Below, piece after piece: positions 23,407-34,419 of a DNA stretch of 64,000 nt; positions within the stretch are counted from its first letter, which is position 1, and every line of letters begins with the position of its first letter. Both the position numbers and the translations under genes were made by a program. Below the pieces are notes generated by a model, which did not search any database, was not told where the DNA came from, and saw only the letters and a list, made by a program, of their open reading frames with translations. This DNA comes from Alternaria dauci (lineage: Eukaryota > Ascomycota > Dothideomycetes > Pleosporales > Pleosporaceae), in NCBI RefSeq assembly GCF_042100115.1, contig NC_091279.1, positions 434,001 through 498,000 on the forward strand. Reading direction: 5' to 3'.

Positions 23407-26400
23407 TGCGTGTGTTGGGATGTGTCTTTACTTCAGTATAGCAGTTGTCGTCGTTGTTAACGTTGATGATGGTTGGTTAGGTCGATGGTAGTATGATATC
23501 GAGGGGTGTCGAGGACAAATTAGTTGTACTTGAAGCAGGATGCTGGACTGTATAAGAGAGTGTCGAAGGAATGACTGTGGGCCAGTTCGTAATAACGAAA
23601 CTGTCACTAAGATAGATAATGAAGATCAAAGAGTGTGAGGGCACAAAATTATGAGACCCAAGATGAAAACCTGAACGGCGACGGCGGAAAGAAACGAGAG
23701 GGACGTGGTTGATGAACCTTGATCAAGGGCAGGCCAGTGAAAAAGAGAACTGATGAGCGCACAGAGAAGGACGGCTCGCTCTAGTGCGCCGGGGCGCAGC
23801 GCAGCTCCACAAGCCAGCTAGGTATGGAATCCTGCATTAGACCCTAGACTTGACTCGCGTCAAAAGCAGCGAGTGCATTAATGCATGGGTTTTTGGGCCT
23901 AAAATTATTCGCCCAATGCATAGCTGCATGGGACTATACGCGAAATGAGATGTGCGCGGCGGTCCCGGCAGGCTTCCAGGCATTGGCTATGTCGCCAGCA
24001 CAGCACATGGTGGGATGGAGAGCCTGCCACACTGCCTACGTAGTGGGTTTCTACCGCCCTCTCCGAATGGAGGAGAGGCAGCAGCAGCTGAAGACAACTG
24101 AGCCTCTCGCCACGGTATGGTTGTTGTTCTGCACAGCGAGTGATGGGCCGCCAACTGTGATACTGCCGATGAGTGGGCGAGCTCCGGGTGTGTCCTGCGT
24201 CTCGTCTGACAAACCACACCACAGGATGCCCTTTCAGACACCTCTCCAACTCGCCTCGAGATTAGCGCGCCCGGGCATCATTCAGCCTATCATGCTATCT
24301 GCCAATCGATAATGATAGCTGTGAGACCCTGCTGGTTGAACTATGTTTTGAAACATCCATACAGCGTCTCTCCCGCTCTTGGTGATCGTGATGACGCTGC
24401 GCGCTCCACCGAATATGTCACGCACGACAATGCCGTACCGCCCGCGGTGCCACCCTCAGGCATCACAGAAGCAACACCACAGCGTCTGATGTGGTTGTTG
24501 GTTGAATGCTTTTGGACGCGCTGTAGCCGGGCGTCAATGTCGGCCGCACACCACAACAACTCGCGACGCCTTCCTGCGATGCAGAAACGCAGGAGCGGTA
24601 TGTCTCACGATGTCTTCAACAACTCCACAAACGATGCAGGACCCAGAGTCGAACGAGTGCGTCGCAGTGCGTCGCGTGAGGATGCCGGTAGCGAAAAACA
24701 AGACCATTATTGCCACACGCATCGCGCAACACTGGAGCAAGACTCGACATGCCGGGCTTACGCAGGAACGTCAGCCATGATGCAAGAACATGATCCCCGT
24801 TGGGCGTGATTTGCCCGCCAGCTGGAGGCCCTTGGATCCGCGCGCTCCCAGTGGTCAAAAAGACGGCTATTCTTTAATGGTGCGACATGCTCGTGTGCAG
24901 TGAGCTGCAAGTCGCCACCGATACCGTTCTTTCTTTGAAGGGTCAATAAGACTGGGTTGGTGGGATGCATGGCCATATGGATGCACATACGGCCTTGATC
25001 CGTCTTGCAAGTGTGTTTCAGAAGCTGGGCTGCCACTTCGGCCGCCGCCACTCGTGCAGCAACCGACTGCAGAGGTGTACCAGAGCATGCAAGCTCATTC
25101 TTCTCTACGTATCGATAATGGATGCACCTGACTGGTTATGACGCGGACGGAATGGATGTCTCGCCATTTACACTTCGGCCGCGGTAAGAGTTGTGCATGC
25201 CGGTGCTTCGTATAAGATCCGGCACAAATAGAAACGAGCTATCGAATGCTGCGGGTGCAAAGTTATGAAGCCGCCGGCGAGGCCCAAGTGGCTTACTCGT
25301 AAAAGCGGCGCGTCTTTTGTGCGACTAGGGCTGGTCTACTCGAACAGGCCCGATGGCATCCGCCAGACCGTCATCCCCCACATTGACTGCAGAGCTTATT
25401 GATCGAGAATAGCGTCTACTGCAGGTACAATGCAGGAACAGACGATAAATAAGACCCAAAACAACATGCAAGCTTATCGTGAACCTAACAAAAGAACTTC
25501 GCGGGATTTTTCGTGCTGCAATCGCCCTGCATCGTCGTAATGCTCGCTGTTCCATGTGAAGACGACGCAATTTCTAGAAGGCCACATCAGCGGGGCTCCC
25601 TTACGACTCAACAGGGTCTTGATGCGACTCAAGTTGAAGAAGGGCTCTTCCGTGGTATGGGCCGTGTCAGTTAGCGTGTGCGGCGTGGTCATGCCACAGC
25701 TTCGGCGCCGGGGAACGACGCATGGCTTCCATAGCATTGTCCCACTTGACTCTCTCTCCACTCTATCAGCCTTATCATTGGCCGAGACCCACAAAGCCCT
25801 GATCTTCGACCTTTCGAGGAACTTTTCCAGCCTGGCGGGGTTGGGGCTTCCATCCCGCTCGCCCATGGTTTGACTATCGCGATGGCGGTCTTTGACTCGC
25901 TAGCACGACTATCGGAAGTGCAGCCAAACGTGCCGGCTTGACCAACGACGAAAGCTAGTCTACACCGTGCCACTCAGGTTCCTGCATTTGTTCCGTCATG
26001 CCGCGGGTCAATGTTGCTTTTACGCGTTAGAAGCGAAGTGTGGCTTCCCACGCCATCCATGGTCTGATTTGCACCGCGTGAGTATTTGCAAAGACGTTTC
26101 TGTTCGGTACGATGGACACGAGGAGCTCTCCCCGAACGCTTGACAAATCTGACGTACCATCACCAAGACACCGACACCGGCAAAGTCATCTTTTAGGTTT
26201 GAAACCTCGTCAAGAGGCTAACATTGCCGAAGAGGCAATGGCAACGGCTATGTCACCCCAATGAGGCAGCTGGCAGATCGCTGCGCCCACCGTGTCGGGG
26301 TCTCAAGCACGGGCAGACAGTCTTGCAATGAAATTCGCGTTATGCTCAAGCAGGGTCAGGCTCGTTTGTAATCTCCCGAGAGCCCGCACGACTGGTCCTT

Positions 26401-29400
26401 GACCATGTGCCTTCTGGAATACTTCCCCACACTGATTCTCGGTGCTTGCTGCTGAATGCCTGTGGATATGCTATGCGGTGTGCAGGTCCAGCCAGGGCGA
26501 CCCTTCCTGCACGACACCGCCTTGACATTGTTGAGGCCAGTGTCTCTTGCCAAAGACATCGGTTGCAGATTTGTCTCGTCTAGTCGAGACGGCAAGTGGG
26601 AACCGACGATATTCCGCGCTCTGGAGCCGTCATGGCTGTTGCCGAAGCTGCTGGCCTGAGAGCAGGCGGTCGAGGTTGCACCGCTGCGGGCTGGATCTCA
26701 GCATGAACCCGGTACACGTGAGATTCTATCGAAGGTATCGGCATACGATAAGGCCGCGGTGAAACACGCGTGAACACGGTCAGCATCAAGGCTCCGGGAG
26801 GATAAGAGCCGTGTTATCCAATGCTCTTAAGTTTCGACAGCGTCCATCTATCGCAAATCACTCGGCACGTCGCGCCTTGGCTGGTTATCGAAATTTCTGC
26901 ACACGCTCCGATGGTCATGACTTGAGGTATCGACAGGCGATATCTCACCAACTCGGCGAACCAAGACCACAAGTGCCCATGCCACCAGGGTCTCGCGACA
27001 CGGCGGGACAAACCGACCTTGGACGGCTAGTGACTGTGCTCCCCAACGTGTGGAAAGTCGCCGATCGAGCGCAGATCTTGGGCATACAGGCGCGTCTGTC
27101 CGAAGATCGCAATTCAACGTGACGCGCGTGAAGATGGAAACGCTTGTTATTCTCATCGACCATAAGATGGGGCGTGGTAGAGCAAGAAATTGTCACGAAT
27201 GACTGGAACTGACGTAGACTATTGACGTAAAGTTTGTCCGAACCGGCAAATTGAGAGTCGTGATAATATTGAGGATGCTATCAGCCGAAGCGGCGTGGCG
27301 GCTGCAAGCAACCTGGTATTCACCGATTGTTGTTCACCACTACTCGACGTCGTTATCAGCCGCGCCATACGGGCCGACTGACTCTGCTCACATGTGCAGC
27401 CAAAAAGTGAGCGAGGCCGCCGCAGAGGAAAGGAATTCCGAGTCGAGAACTCAACATCGCAAGCATGAAGCACGCACGTCGCAGTCCAGCGTCCGACCGA
27501 ACATGTCCTGCCACGCTCAGACGCCGAAAGTACCTCCATGACCGTTGCTCGCACATGCCGAGGCGCCGGCTACCGCATGAATCCGGATGCAAAGACGCCT
27601 TTGTTTCCTGGCATCCTCAGGCAAAAAGCCCATCATCTGGAAACACAAATCCCAACGCGCATAAACAGATATGACAGGAATAGGACGTTCCCTGCACCCT
27701 CGTGGCCGCACCCCCCATCCATCTCCTACAGGATGCCCGCTGAAACGCGCGAAATCTCAACGGCAGATGATCTGAGGCAGCGACAGCGGATCTATCCAAG
27801 TCGCCATGCGTCCCTGGCACTGTGCCCGTCTCACAGGCCTGCGCGTGCTTTTCAAATCTGCGAAACACACAGGTGACACCCAACGGTCGCGTCCAGCTTC
27901 CGCGACAAAGCCGCGACGCCGCAGCGCCGCAACAAGCGCGTAGTAATTCCGAACAGGAACATGTGACAGGCCTCAGAAGGTGGTGATGTTTGTAATCAGT
28001 CGCAGCCTAGGCCACGTATTACTCTTCCTATCAAAATATAAAATATCATCGCTGGCCATGAAGAAAAGAAGACGCTCATCGGGCGACGCGAAAAGGTTTT
28101 TTTGAGGTCGTCCCATGCGCCGAGGCTTAGCCGACGTCACGTGCGCGTCGGAGAAACGAGAACGCCGGCGCGCTAGCGAGGCAGCCATAAAAACTTCGCA
28201 CCGCTGCGAACTGCTTCTGTTCTCTATGCGGCGCAGGACGATAGTCCGTTTCCCCGGTTGCTTGAGGATCATACACCATGGTCCTTCCAGTGTCGTCGAC
28301 CTGCCAGAGAGAACATATTGCACAATCTATCATATACACTTTGAGTGGGCGCCTGTTTCTAGTGGCGCCTTCTCTGGAAAAAGATAGAACATCTTTTCGT
28401 GACACACAGCGTTTGCTGCTACAGTACGTTCGTCTTATCTTGGCCTGTAGTCTTCTGAGCGACTGCCCAAACTGCAGATGTACTGCTTGCGCATTTGGTG
28501 AAGAATATTCATGTCGCCTTGAGCACACATATTCCACTTTGCCCAAGCCGGTTAGCGCTATATATATAGCAGTGAATATCTCGATGTCAAGTTCCCCCAA
28601 GTGAGCAGTGCCGTTTGTTGCACTGCGACATACACGTCGAAAAGTATGAGCTGTCAGGTATATCTGCAGTCGTCCCGCAGGCTTTTCACGCGGAAGTTGA
28701 GGACATGTGTCTCGTACCACGGCTGCCACACCGTCGTCAATATGACAGGGTGTGCTTTATCTGAACGATACTTCGAAATCTCATCTGTACTGTGGTAGAT
28801 CGCTGCTATTGTCATACTTTGTGGGTTTGAGTACTTGCGGTAAAGTATAAAAACTGCCTTATTGGAATACCTAAGCATGTTCACATCTACAAGCAACAAC
28901 AAAATTAAATATTGGTGGAACTGGATGACCACCAAAGTCTTGGCTTAATACAAGATTCATACAGGCCAAGGGATTAAACAGATTAGAGATTGACTGGGCG
29001 TCATTTTAGGGCATTGAGAGACTACGATTTTTATTTTGTCAAATGTAGCTTTACTTCATACAGATTATCTTCTATCAAAATATAAGAATTGCAACAACTT
29101 TCCACACAGCAAAAATGTTCCCATGCACTCGTCTGTATGTAACAGCGCAAAAACGAGAACCTGTAAATATGTCGAGTCGGTAAATGTGCTGTTGCTCATC
29201 GCATCTATATCTATGTATCAACGAGCATGATCAATTTCTTTCGCAACCTCATCACGGACGCAGCGCACAAACATCCTAGTCGTCATTGCAGTAACATAGT
29301 CGCGTTAGTCTAAGATGTCCACAAACATACAGAAGATCAGAGAAAGTCATGTCATGTTGACATCATGGGTCAGAAAAAACTGGATATGAGCTTAGACTTC

Positions 29401-29537
29401 ATTCATTCATTCATTCATCCATTCATAAACGACCCTAACAGATGGCTTTAACACAACCACGGGCACACACCTATATCTTACAGAAATATTACCTCCCCCA
29501 CAATCCTCTCCTAGGCAGCTTGTGTCTGTGTCTGCGT
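23407..29537. other. 6.1-kb gene-free region upstream of the Msn2/Seb1-like gene
   Basis: No frame here has a recognisable domain, and hand splicing found nothing convincing. From about 23.4 to 28 kb the composition is like the genic DNA around it; from about 28.8 to 29.4 kb it becomes visibly AT-rich. No terminal repeats, transposase, reverse transcriptase or tRNA was seen. The part nearest 23.4-23.9 kb is presumably the zinc-finger gene promoter; an AGGGG (stress-element core) lies at 23502-23506. The rest could be distal regulation, a long non-coding RNA or a decayed element. Confidence 0.4.
29398..29426. repeat. (ATTC)n microsatellite
   Basis: About seven tandem copies of ATTC with one interruption (catccattcat), at the end of the AT-rich stretch and near the 3' end of the SNF2 gene. 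Confidence 0.9.
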
Positions 29538-32500
29538 CTACGTCTGAGTAGCAGGCTGTTGCGTACCCAGCAGCCTCTGCAAATCCCCCAGTCCAGCACC
29601 AGCCCTCTTCTTCCTCTGCTTCCCACCCTCCTTCTCCGCAAACGCCAATCCCATCAACTTTCTCTTCTCCTCTTGAATGCCTAGCACCCGCTCTTCTACA
29701 CTACCCTCAACTACTAGTCGGAAAACAGTCGTCTCGCGCTTCTGACCTAGTCGATGCACACGATCTACAGCTTGGTCTTCAATGGCAGGCGCCCACCATG
29801 AATCTGCCATGATGACTTGGTTTGCAGCGACGAGGTTAAGACCGACACTGCATACGGCGAGCGAGGCGAGCATGATGGTCGTGGCGGGGTCGGAGTCTAG
29901 GGCTTCGAGGGCGACGTCGCGCTGTGTTGCGGACATGGAGCCGTCTATGCGGACGTACTTTAGACCATGGAGTGTGAGGTGTGGTTCCAGGATGTCGAGG
30001 AAAGAAGTCCATTGGCTGAAGATGATTGTCTTGTTTGTGGGGTCCCTGGCTGATGCCCGAAGTATATCGAGGAGGGCCTCGACCTTTGTGCTGGTGTTCT
30101 TCTCTAGAGACGCCTTGTCTGCAATCTCCTCTTGTGTCAAGGGCACTGGAGCAGCGCCAGACGTTTCCTTTGCAGGCTTGACAGTCGTGGTTGCGAGCGA
30201 CTCAAGGTCGGCGCGGCACATGGGACACTTGTGTTGGGTTTCGATGACGCGCTCTACACAGGGTGTACAGAAGATGTGGGCGCATTTGGTTATGACCGGC
30301 TCCTTGTAAACGTCCAAACAGATCGGGCAGTCTTCTTGTGATTCAATGGAAAGTTGAAGCATCTTCTGGAGCGCCGCTTTGTTCTCTTCTGACAAGTCGA
30401 CCACGCCTTCTGCCTCGAGCTGCTGCATGACAGAGTCGAGACGCTCTTCACCAACAAGTTGCCAGTGGTTGCAAACTTGTCGCATTCGGAGCAATACCTC
30501 CAGGAGATGGCGATAGGTATCTCCGGCGTTCTTCTTCCCGATGTTGTGCCTATAAATGTCCAGCGTACCTTTGGCCTGGGCCTCCAAGGCGTCGTACTTC
30601 TCCTGTTCGTGTGGATGCAGCTTGATCTTGTGTACGTATTCGGAGAGCTCAGGTAGCCGGAGGTCGATGAACGACATCTCCTTCTTGCGGCGTAAACAGA
30701 CGCCCGACATTAGCTGCTGGAGCACCTTGTGGCCCTGGGCATCGCCTTGCATGACGGGGCGCATGATGGCACTGTGGAAGATTTCGAAAGAGTCGAGACC
30801 GCCCGAAAGACGCAGGAAGCGAACTTGGGAGTAGAGGTCCTTGAGGTTGTTGATGATCGGCGTACCGGTAAGTGTCCAGCGAGATTGCGCCATCAAGTTT
30901 GTAATGGCGATGGTCTTTTTCGCTTTCGGGTTCCTTATGCCATGGCCCTCGTCCAGGATCACTCGACGCCACTTGATAGAGAACGGCCCGGAATGTCGTG
31001 GGAGAGTAGGCTTCGTTGGCGAATACCAATCGGAAGAGATCGATTCATAGGTGCTGATCACGACGTCGTAGTTCTCGATCGACTTGGGTGTGATGGGTTC
31101 CTTCCGCTGACCATGCCAGAACATGACGCGAAGAGCGTGTTCAGGCTTGACATGCTTCTTCATCTGCGTGCTCCAGTTACTCATCACCGACACGGGAGCA
31201 AGAATCAGTGTGGCGCCGGAGGAGTCCTTTGCACGAAGATTAAGTGCACGGTCCGACATAATGAGGGCGATGGTCTGGATAGTCTTGCCCAAACCCATGT
31301 CGTCGGCCAATATACCCCCAGAAGCTAGCACCGGATTCTTGATCGAGAAGCTCGTTGCAACGTTTGTAAAGGCATCTGGTATATGAGCGTGTCGTTGCCA
31401 GAGCTGGACGACGTCTTTGGTGCCTCGTGCTGGGAGCTTGGGGCTTTCTTTATCGAGCATCCACTGCAGACCTTGCAACTGGAAGGGGTGCAGCTCAGTG
31501 AGCAGAGCATCGGGTTGGGGCGCTTGTGGCATTCTTGCCTGTTGAAGGTTAGTGGGTGGGCGTAGAGGTTGCACAGGCGCATTGCTTACCAGGTCTTCTT
31601 CCTTGATGCCATACTCCTCAACCATCTCTTCGACATTCCTAGGATTAAAGCGTACACTGTCACCAAGGATATCCTCCATGCTAGGCCCTGGCATGAGGCT
31701 GGGACCCTGCGAAGAACCAGCAGCATATTCGGCCATGCTGTGTTGTGTGGCTTGGCTGGCACCGACGTCCACAACGGCAGCGCCCTTTCTTTTGGCTTGT
31801 TTGGCTTGTTTGGCGGCTTGCTTAGCTATTCGTTCGCGCTCCTTCGCGGCCGCGGCCTCCTTACGCTTTCGATCTGAAGCATGGCCAGTAGGGAGTTTGT
31901 CGCTGCGCATTTCTGCCATAAGAGTGTCCCGCACGACTGGATCGTTGGTTCCGTACAGCTTAAGCTCGATCGGACAGTCGTAGGAACCCTTCTCCCCCGT
32001 GAGTTGCGCCTCAATAAGCAGGCTGCGGTCATCCATGTATTTGGCCAACTTGGCTGCGAGCTCCTTTGGTAGATGTCCGATCTGTTCACCCTGTACGTTG
32101 GTTACTTTGATGGCATTGCGGTCGAACTTGTTCCGAGGTTCCCGCCTCACAAGCACCGTCTCGCCCTTAGTTGCATATCCGTTGTAGAATCGCACACCCA
32201 CAATCCTGTTGTGCATTGCTCCATACAGTATGAATTCATATTGTTGTTGATTGTAGGCCTGGGTAGCATCCGGGACTTCCTGGGAGGCGTCGTCTTCGTC
32301 GTCTTCGTCAATGAAAATGGCTTCAGCTTGCGACGACCCAGATGCAGTGCGTTGCGCTTGGCTGTACGATGTACGAGCTTGTTTGGATGCGCGCTGCGGG
32401 CTTGAAGAGTAGGCGTGAGAGTGCGCATATCCTTGGGATGATGGCGGATACTGCGACGAGCGCCCGAAGGATTGCGACGACGACGAGTACAAGGGCGCGT

Positions 32501-32552
32501 CATCATCTCCTGTGAGATCAATCGTCTCATAGGCTTTTCGCTTGCGAGACAT
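29538..32552 (-). CDS. HIRAN-SNF2-RING DNA translocase/E3 ligase, HLTF/Rad5-like
   Basis: An open frame of 1004 aa from the ATG at 32552; an in-frame ATG at 32711 would add 53 residues of low-complexity sequence. Domains in order: a disordered N-terminus; HIRAN at about 105-200 (VGVRFYNGYATKGETVLVRR, NKFDRNAIKV, GHLPKELAAKLA), which binds 3' DNA ends; SNF2 ATPase with ILADDMGLGKTIQT near 420 and LDEGHGIRNPK near 534; a C3HC4 RING at about 740-782 (CPICLDVYKEP...KCPMCRADL); and helicase C with DSWWAPAIEDQAVDRVHRLGQ. Relatives polyubiquitinate PCNA and remodel stalled forks in the nucleus. Positions 31539-31589 look like an in-frame intron; if spliced the protein is 987 aa. Rad5 ortholog or HLTF-like paralog cannot be settled here. 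Confidence 0.92.
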   Translation of the reverse strand: MSRKRKAYETIDLTGDDDAPLYSSSSQSFGRSSQYPPSSQGYAHSHAYSSSPQRASKQARTSYSQAQRTASGSSQAEAIFIDEDDEDDASQEVPDATQAYNQQQYEFILYGAMHNRIVGVRFYNGYATKGETVLVRREPRNKFDRNAIKVTNVQGEQIGHLPKELAAKLAKYMDDRSLLIEAQLTGEKGSYDCPIELKLYGTNDPVVRDTLMAEMRSDKLPTGHASDRKRKEAAAAKERERIAKQAAKQAKQAKRKGAAVVDVGASQATQHSMAEYAAGSSQGPSLMPGPSMEDILGDSVRFNPRNVEEMVEEYGIKEEDLVSNAPVQPLRPPTNLQQARMPQAPQPDALLTELHPFQLQGLQWMLDKESPKLPARGTKDVVQLWQRHAHIPDAFTNVATSFSIKNPVLASGGILADDMGLGKTIQTIALIMSDRALNLRAKDSSGATLILAPVSVMSNWSTQMKKHVKPEHALRVMFWHGQRKEPITPKSIENYDVVISTYESISSDWYSPTKPTLPRHSGPFSIKWRRVILDEGHGIRNPKAKKTIAITNLMAQSRWTLTGTPIINNLKDLYSQVRFLRLSGGLDSFEIFHSAIMRPVMQGDAQGHKVLQQLMSGVCLRRKKEMSFIDLRLPELSEYVHKIKLHPHEQEKYDALEAQAKGTLDIYRHNIGKKNAGDTYRHLLEVLLRMRQVCNHWQLVGEERLDSVMQQLEAEGVVDLSEENKAALQKMLQLSIESQEDCPICLDVYKEPVITKCAHIFCTPCVERVIETQHKCPMCRADLESLATTTVKPAKETSGAAPVPLTQEEIADKASLEKNTSTKVEALLDILRASARDPTNKTIIFSQWTSFLDILEPHLTLHGLKYVRIDGSMSATQRDVALEALDSDPATTIMLASLAVCSVGLNLVAANQVIMADSWWAPAIEDQAVDRVHRLGQKRETTVFRLVVEGSVEERVLGIQEEKRKLMGLAFAEKEGGKQRKKRAGAGLGDLQRLLGTQQPATQT

Positions 32553-33089
32553 TGCGTGTTGGGTTGGTAGATGTGAGCAATTGCGAACGAGTGTATGCGC
32601 GATGGCGGGGAGACTCGATGACGTCTGTCGCACGATGGTGTTGGTGGGATTTCGCGACCGTTTGAACGGCTGGGGATAAGGGCTCGGGTTCACGCTAGAG
32701 CGCGGGAGCATGTGACAGGGATCGTCAAAAACGCTCCGATTGTGGTTTCAGGAGGGGAAATGAGGAGATGCCATTCGCGATCCGTTATCCAAGCACGCGC
32801 CGAATACACATATGGCAGAGTCAAGTTGTTTGTCCTTGATGCATAAGACGTGTGCGTGCTTAGCAAACAAACTGACGCGTCGTCTTCTGCTGCAGCGGTA
32901 CGCATCTTGCTTGAAGTTGCATCGTACATTCATGCTCCTAAAATTACATACCATAGAACAGCGCTTCAGTCTCCCAACAGCCTCCACTGTACCCTTCTGA
33001 TCTAGCTTGAGACCACGCACGAAATGGGCATGCACTTTCGCCCCATGGGTCGCAGCCGACACTGCCATCCCACATCAGCCCATGTCTCA
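32553..33089. other. Promoter region of the HLTF-like gene
   Basis: 537 bp between the SNF2 gene start and the stop of the next minus-strand gene. Nothing beyond expected promoter and 3' flank is seen. Confidence 0.45.
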
Positions 33090-33699
33090 TCAGAATTGAA
33101 CAAACAGCGGCGGAAACAAGAAGAGGATGAACTGCACAATTGGCGGGATAGAGCCCAGAATTCCCCTGCACAGCTTGGCCATCCGCAAGCTGCCTGTCTC
33201 CTTCTCCGCTTCGTAGTATCCGCAAACGATGCTGCCAATGAGCCAAAGTAGCAGCAAGGCCAGCATGATGGCGTACCAGGCGGCGTGCAGATGGTACGGA
33301 TTGGTGCCCCAAGACTCCCAAAGGCTACGGAGGTTGTAGTAGATGATGCTTCGAACCGAGACGCCGTCGTATTGTAGTTTGTAGATCTTCTTCCATTTCA
33401 CCCACTGTACAAACAAACGAGTCAGCTGTTGATGAACGCGGTGAACAATTTCTTGCACAGTCGAACAGCGAGCGAAGAAGAAGAAACCAGAGCGATGGGC
33501 CGAGAGGAGCCCGACATACTCTGCCCCTGGCCTTTTCCTCTGCCAGCGCAAGCTCGTACGCTTCCGCAGCCTCCGCCTCTTCCTTTTCTCGGGCTTCGGC
33601 GAGAAAGTCTTCGATGTCGAGGATGAGGTATTTGGCGATGACGTCACGCTGTTTCTTGATCAAAGCGTCTTTGGCCTGGAGCTCGTCCAAGAGGGACAT
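33090..33699 (-). CDS. Small membrane protein with charged coiled-coil N-terminus, unrecognised
   Basis: Exons 33699-33520 and 33404-33090, intron 33405-33519 (115 bp, donor GTATGT, acceptor TACAG); 164 aa. I do not recognise the family. Residues 1-60 are strongly charged and helical (AEAREKEEAEAAEAYELALA), a likely short coiled coil. The second exon starts WVKWKKIYKLQYDGVSVR and then carries two hydrophobic segments: AWYAIMLALLLLWLIGSIV and ILGSIPPIVQFILFLFPPLF. This is a possible organelle or ER membrane adaptor. The splice is supported because both flanking frames are clean and join in phase 0. Function unknown. Confidence 0.7.
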
Positions 33700-34419
33700 T
33701 GTGATGTTACTGCGCGCACTGCACCTTGCGTGTGTTACAGTAAAGGCTGCAGTGGGGTGGTGGGGTGGTAAGACGAGGGAGAGGTGCGGCAGACGACCTC
33801 ATTCCTCTCTGGTCGCCTATCTGCTATCTTTCGATCGAAGAAAGGGCGACTACCGAATGCTGAAGTCATGCCTGGGAAAGGAAGGTGCGTCTCGAATCGC
33901 CTCCGGTACAGAAGCTGCCATGTCGCGATGTCCAGGTGAGAGGTCTCACTCCCGAACCAAAACACTTGATTCGCCTATAAGTGACATGTCAGGTTGAAAG
34001 CATAGCCTCAAGCCACAGCTGGTTCCAATTGTCTTAGTATTGTTCGCAGCATATTGGTGACGGCCAAAGTCTGTTAGAAGGGGCACCCTTATTCCCAAAG
34101 AACATTGGTGTCACGAAACACCTTGGGCGTGTCATCACACGACCGAAGAGCTGGCTGAATGTAAAGAGTCCAAGGGCATCCAATGCATGTGAAGATGTCT
34201 TGCTATTGTTCTGTCTGAGTAGATGAAAAGAGCGCCGTGGTCGTGGTTTTCTGCCAAGCAGCGGATATAAGCTCAAGTGCCAGACCCCCCACTATGGCCG
34301 TCAACTTCATTCGCGCCTGGCTCAAGACCATCCTCCTATCGCCATATCGTCTACTGCGCGCATTGCTAGCCACCACCACAAACCCTGCTCACCACACGGC
34401 AAGAGGCGTAAAGGGAAAG
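33700..34419. promoter_or_regulatory. Divergent promoter, small membrane protein and RAM2
   Basis: 720 bp between start codons. An upstream in-frame ATG for RAM2 lies at 34294. No other feature is recognised. Confidence 0.45.

Noticed and set aside
23866..23932. ATGCATGGG ... CCCAATGCAT inverted repeat
   Set aside because: Imperfect and short; no mobile element or hairpin gene could be built around it.
23881..24312. 143-codon frame in the gene-free region
   Set aside because: Composition is not protein-like and opposite-strand frames of similar length overlap it.
24640..24670. Possible tRNA T-loop (gagtcgaacg on plus, reverse reads gttcgactc)
   Set aside because: No matching T stem, A box or acceptor pairing around it.
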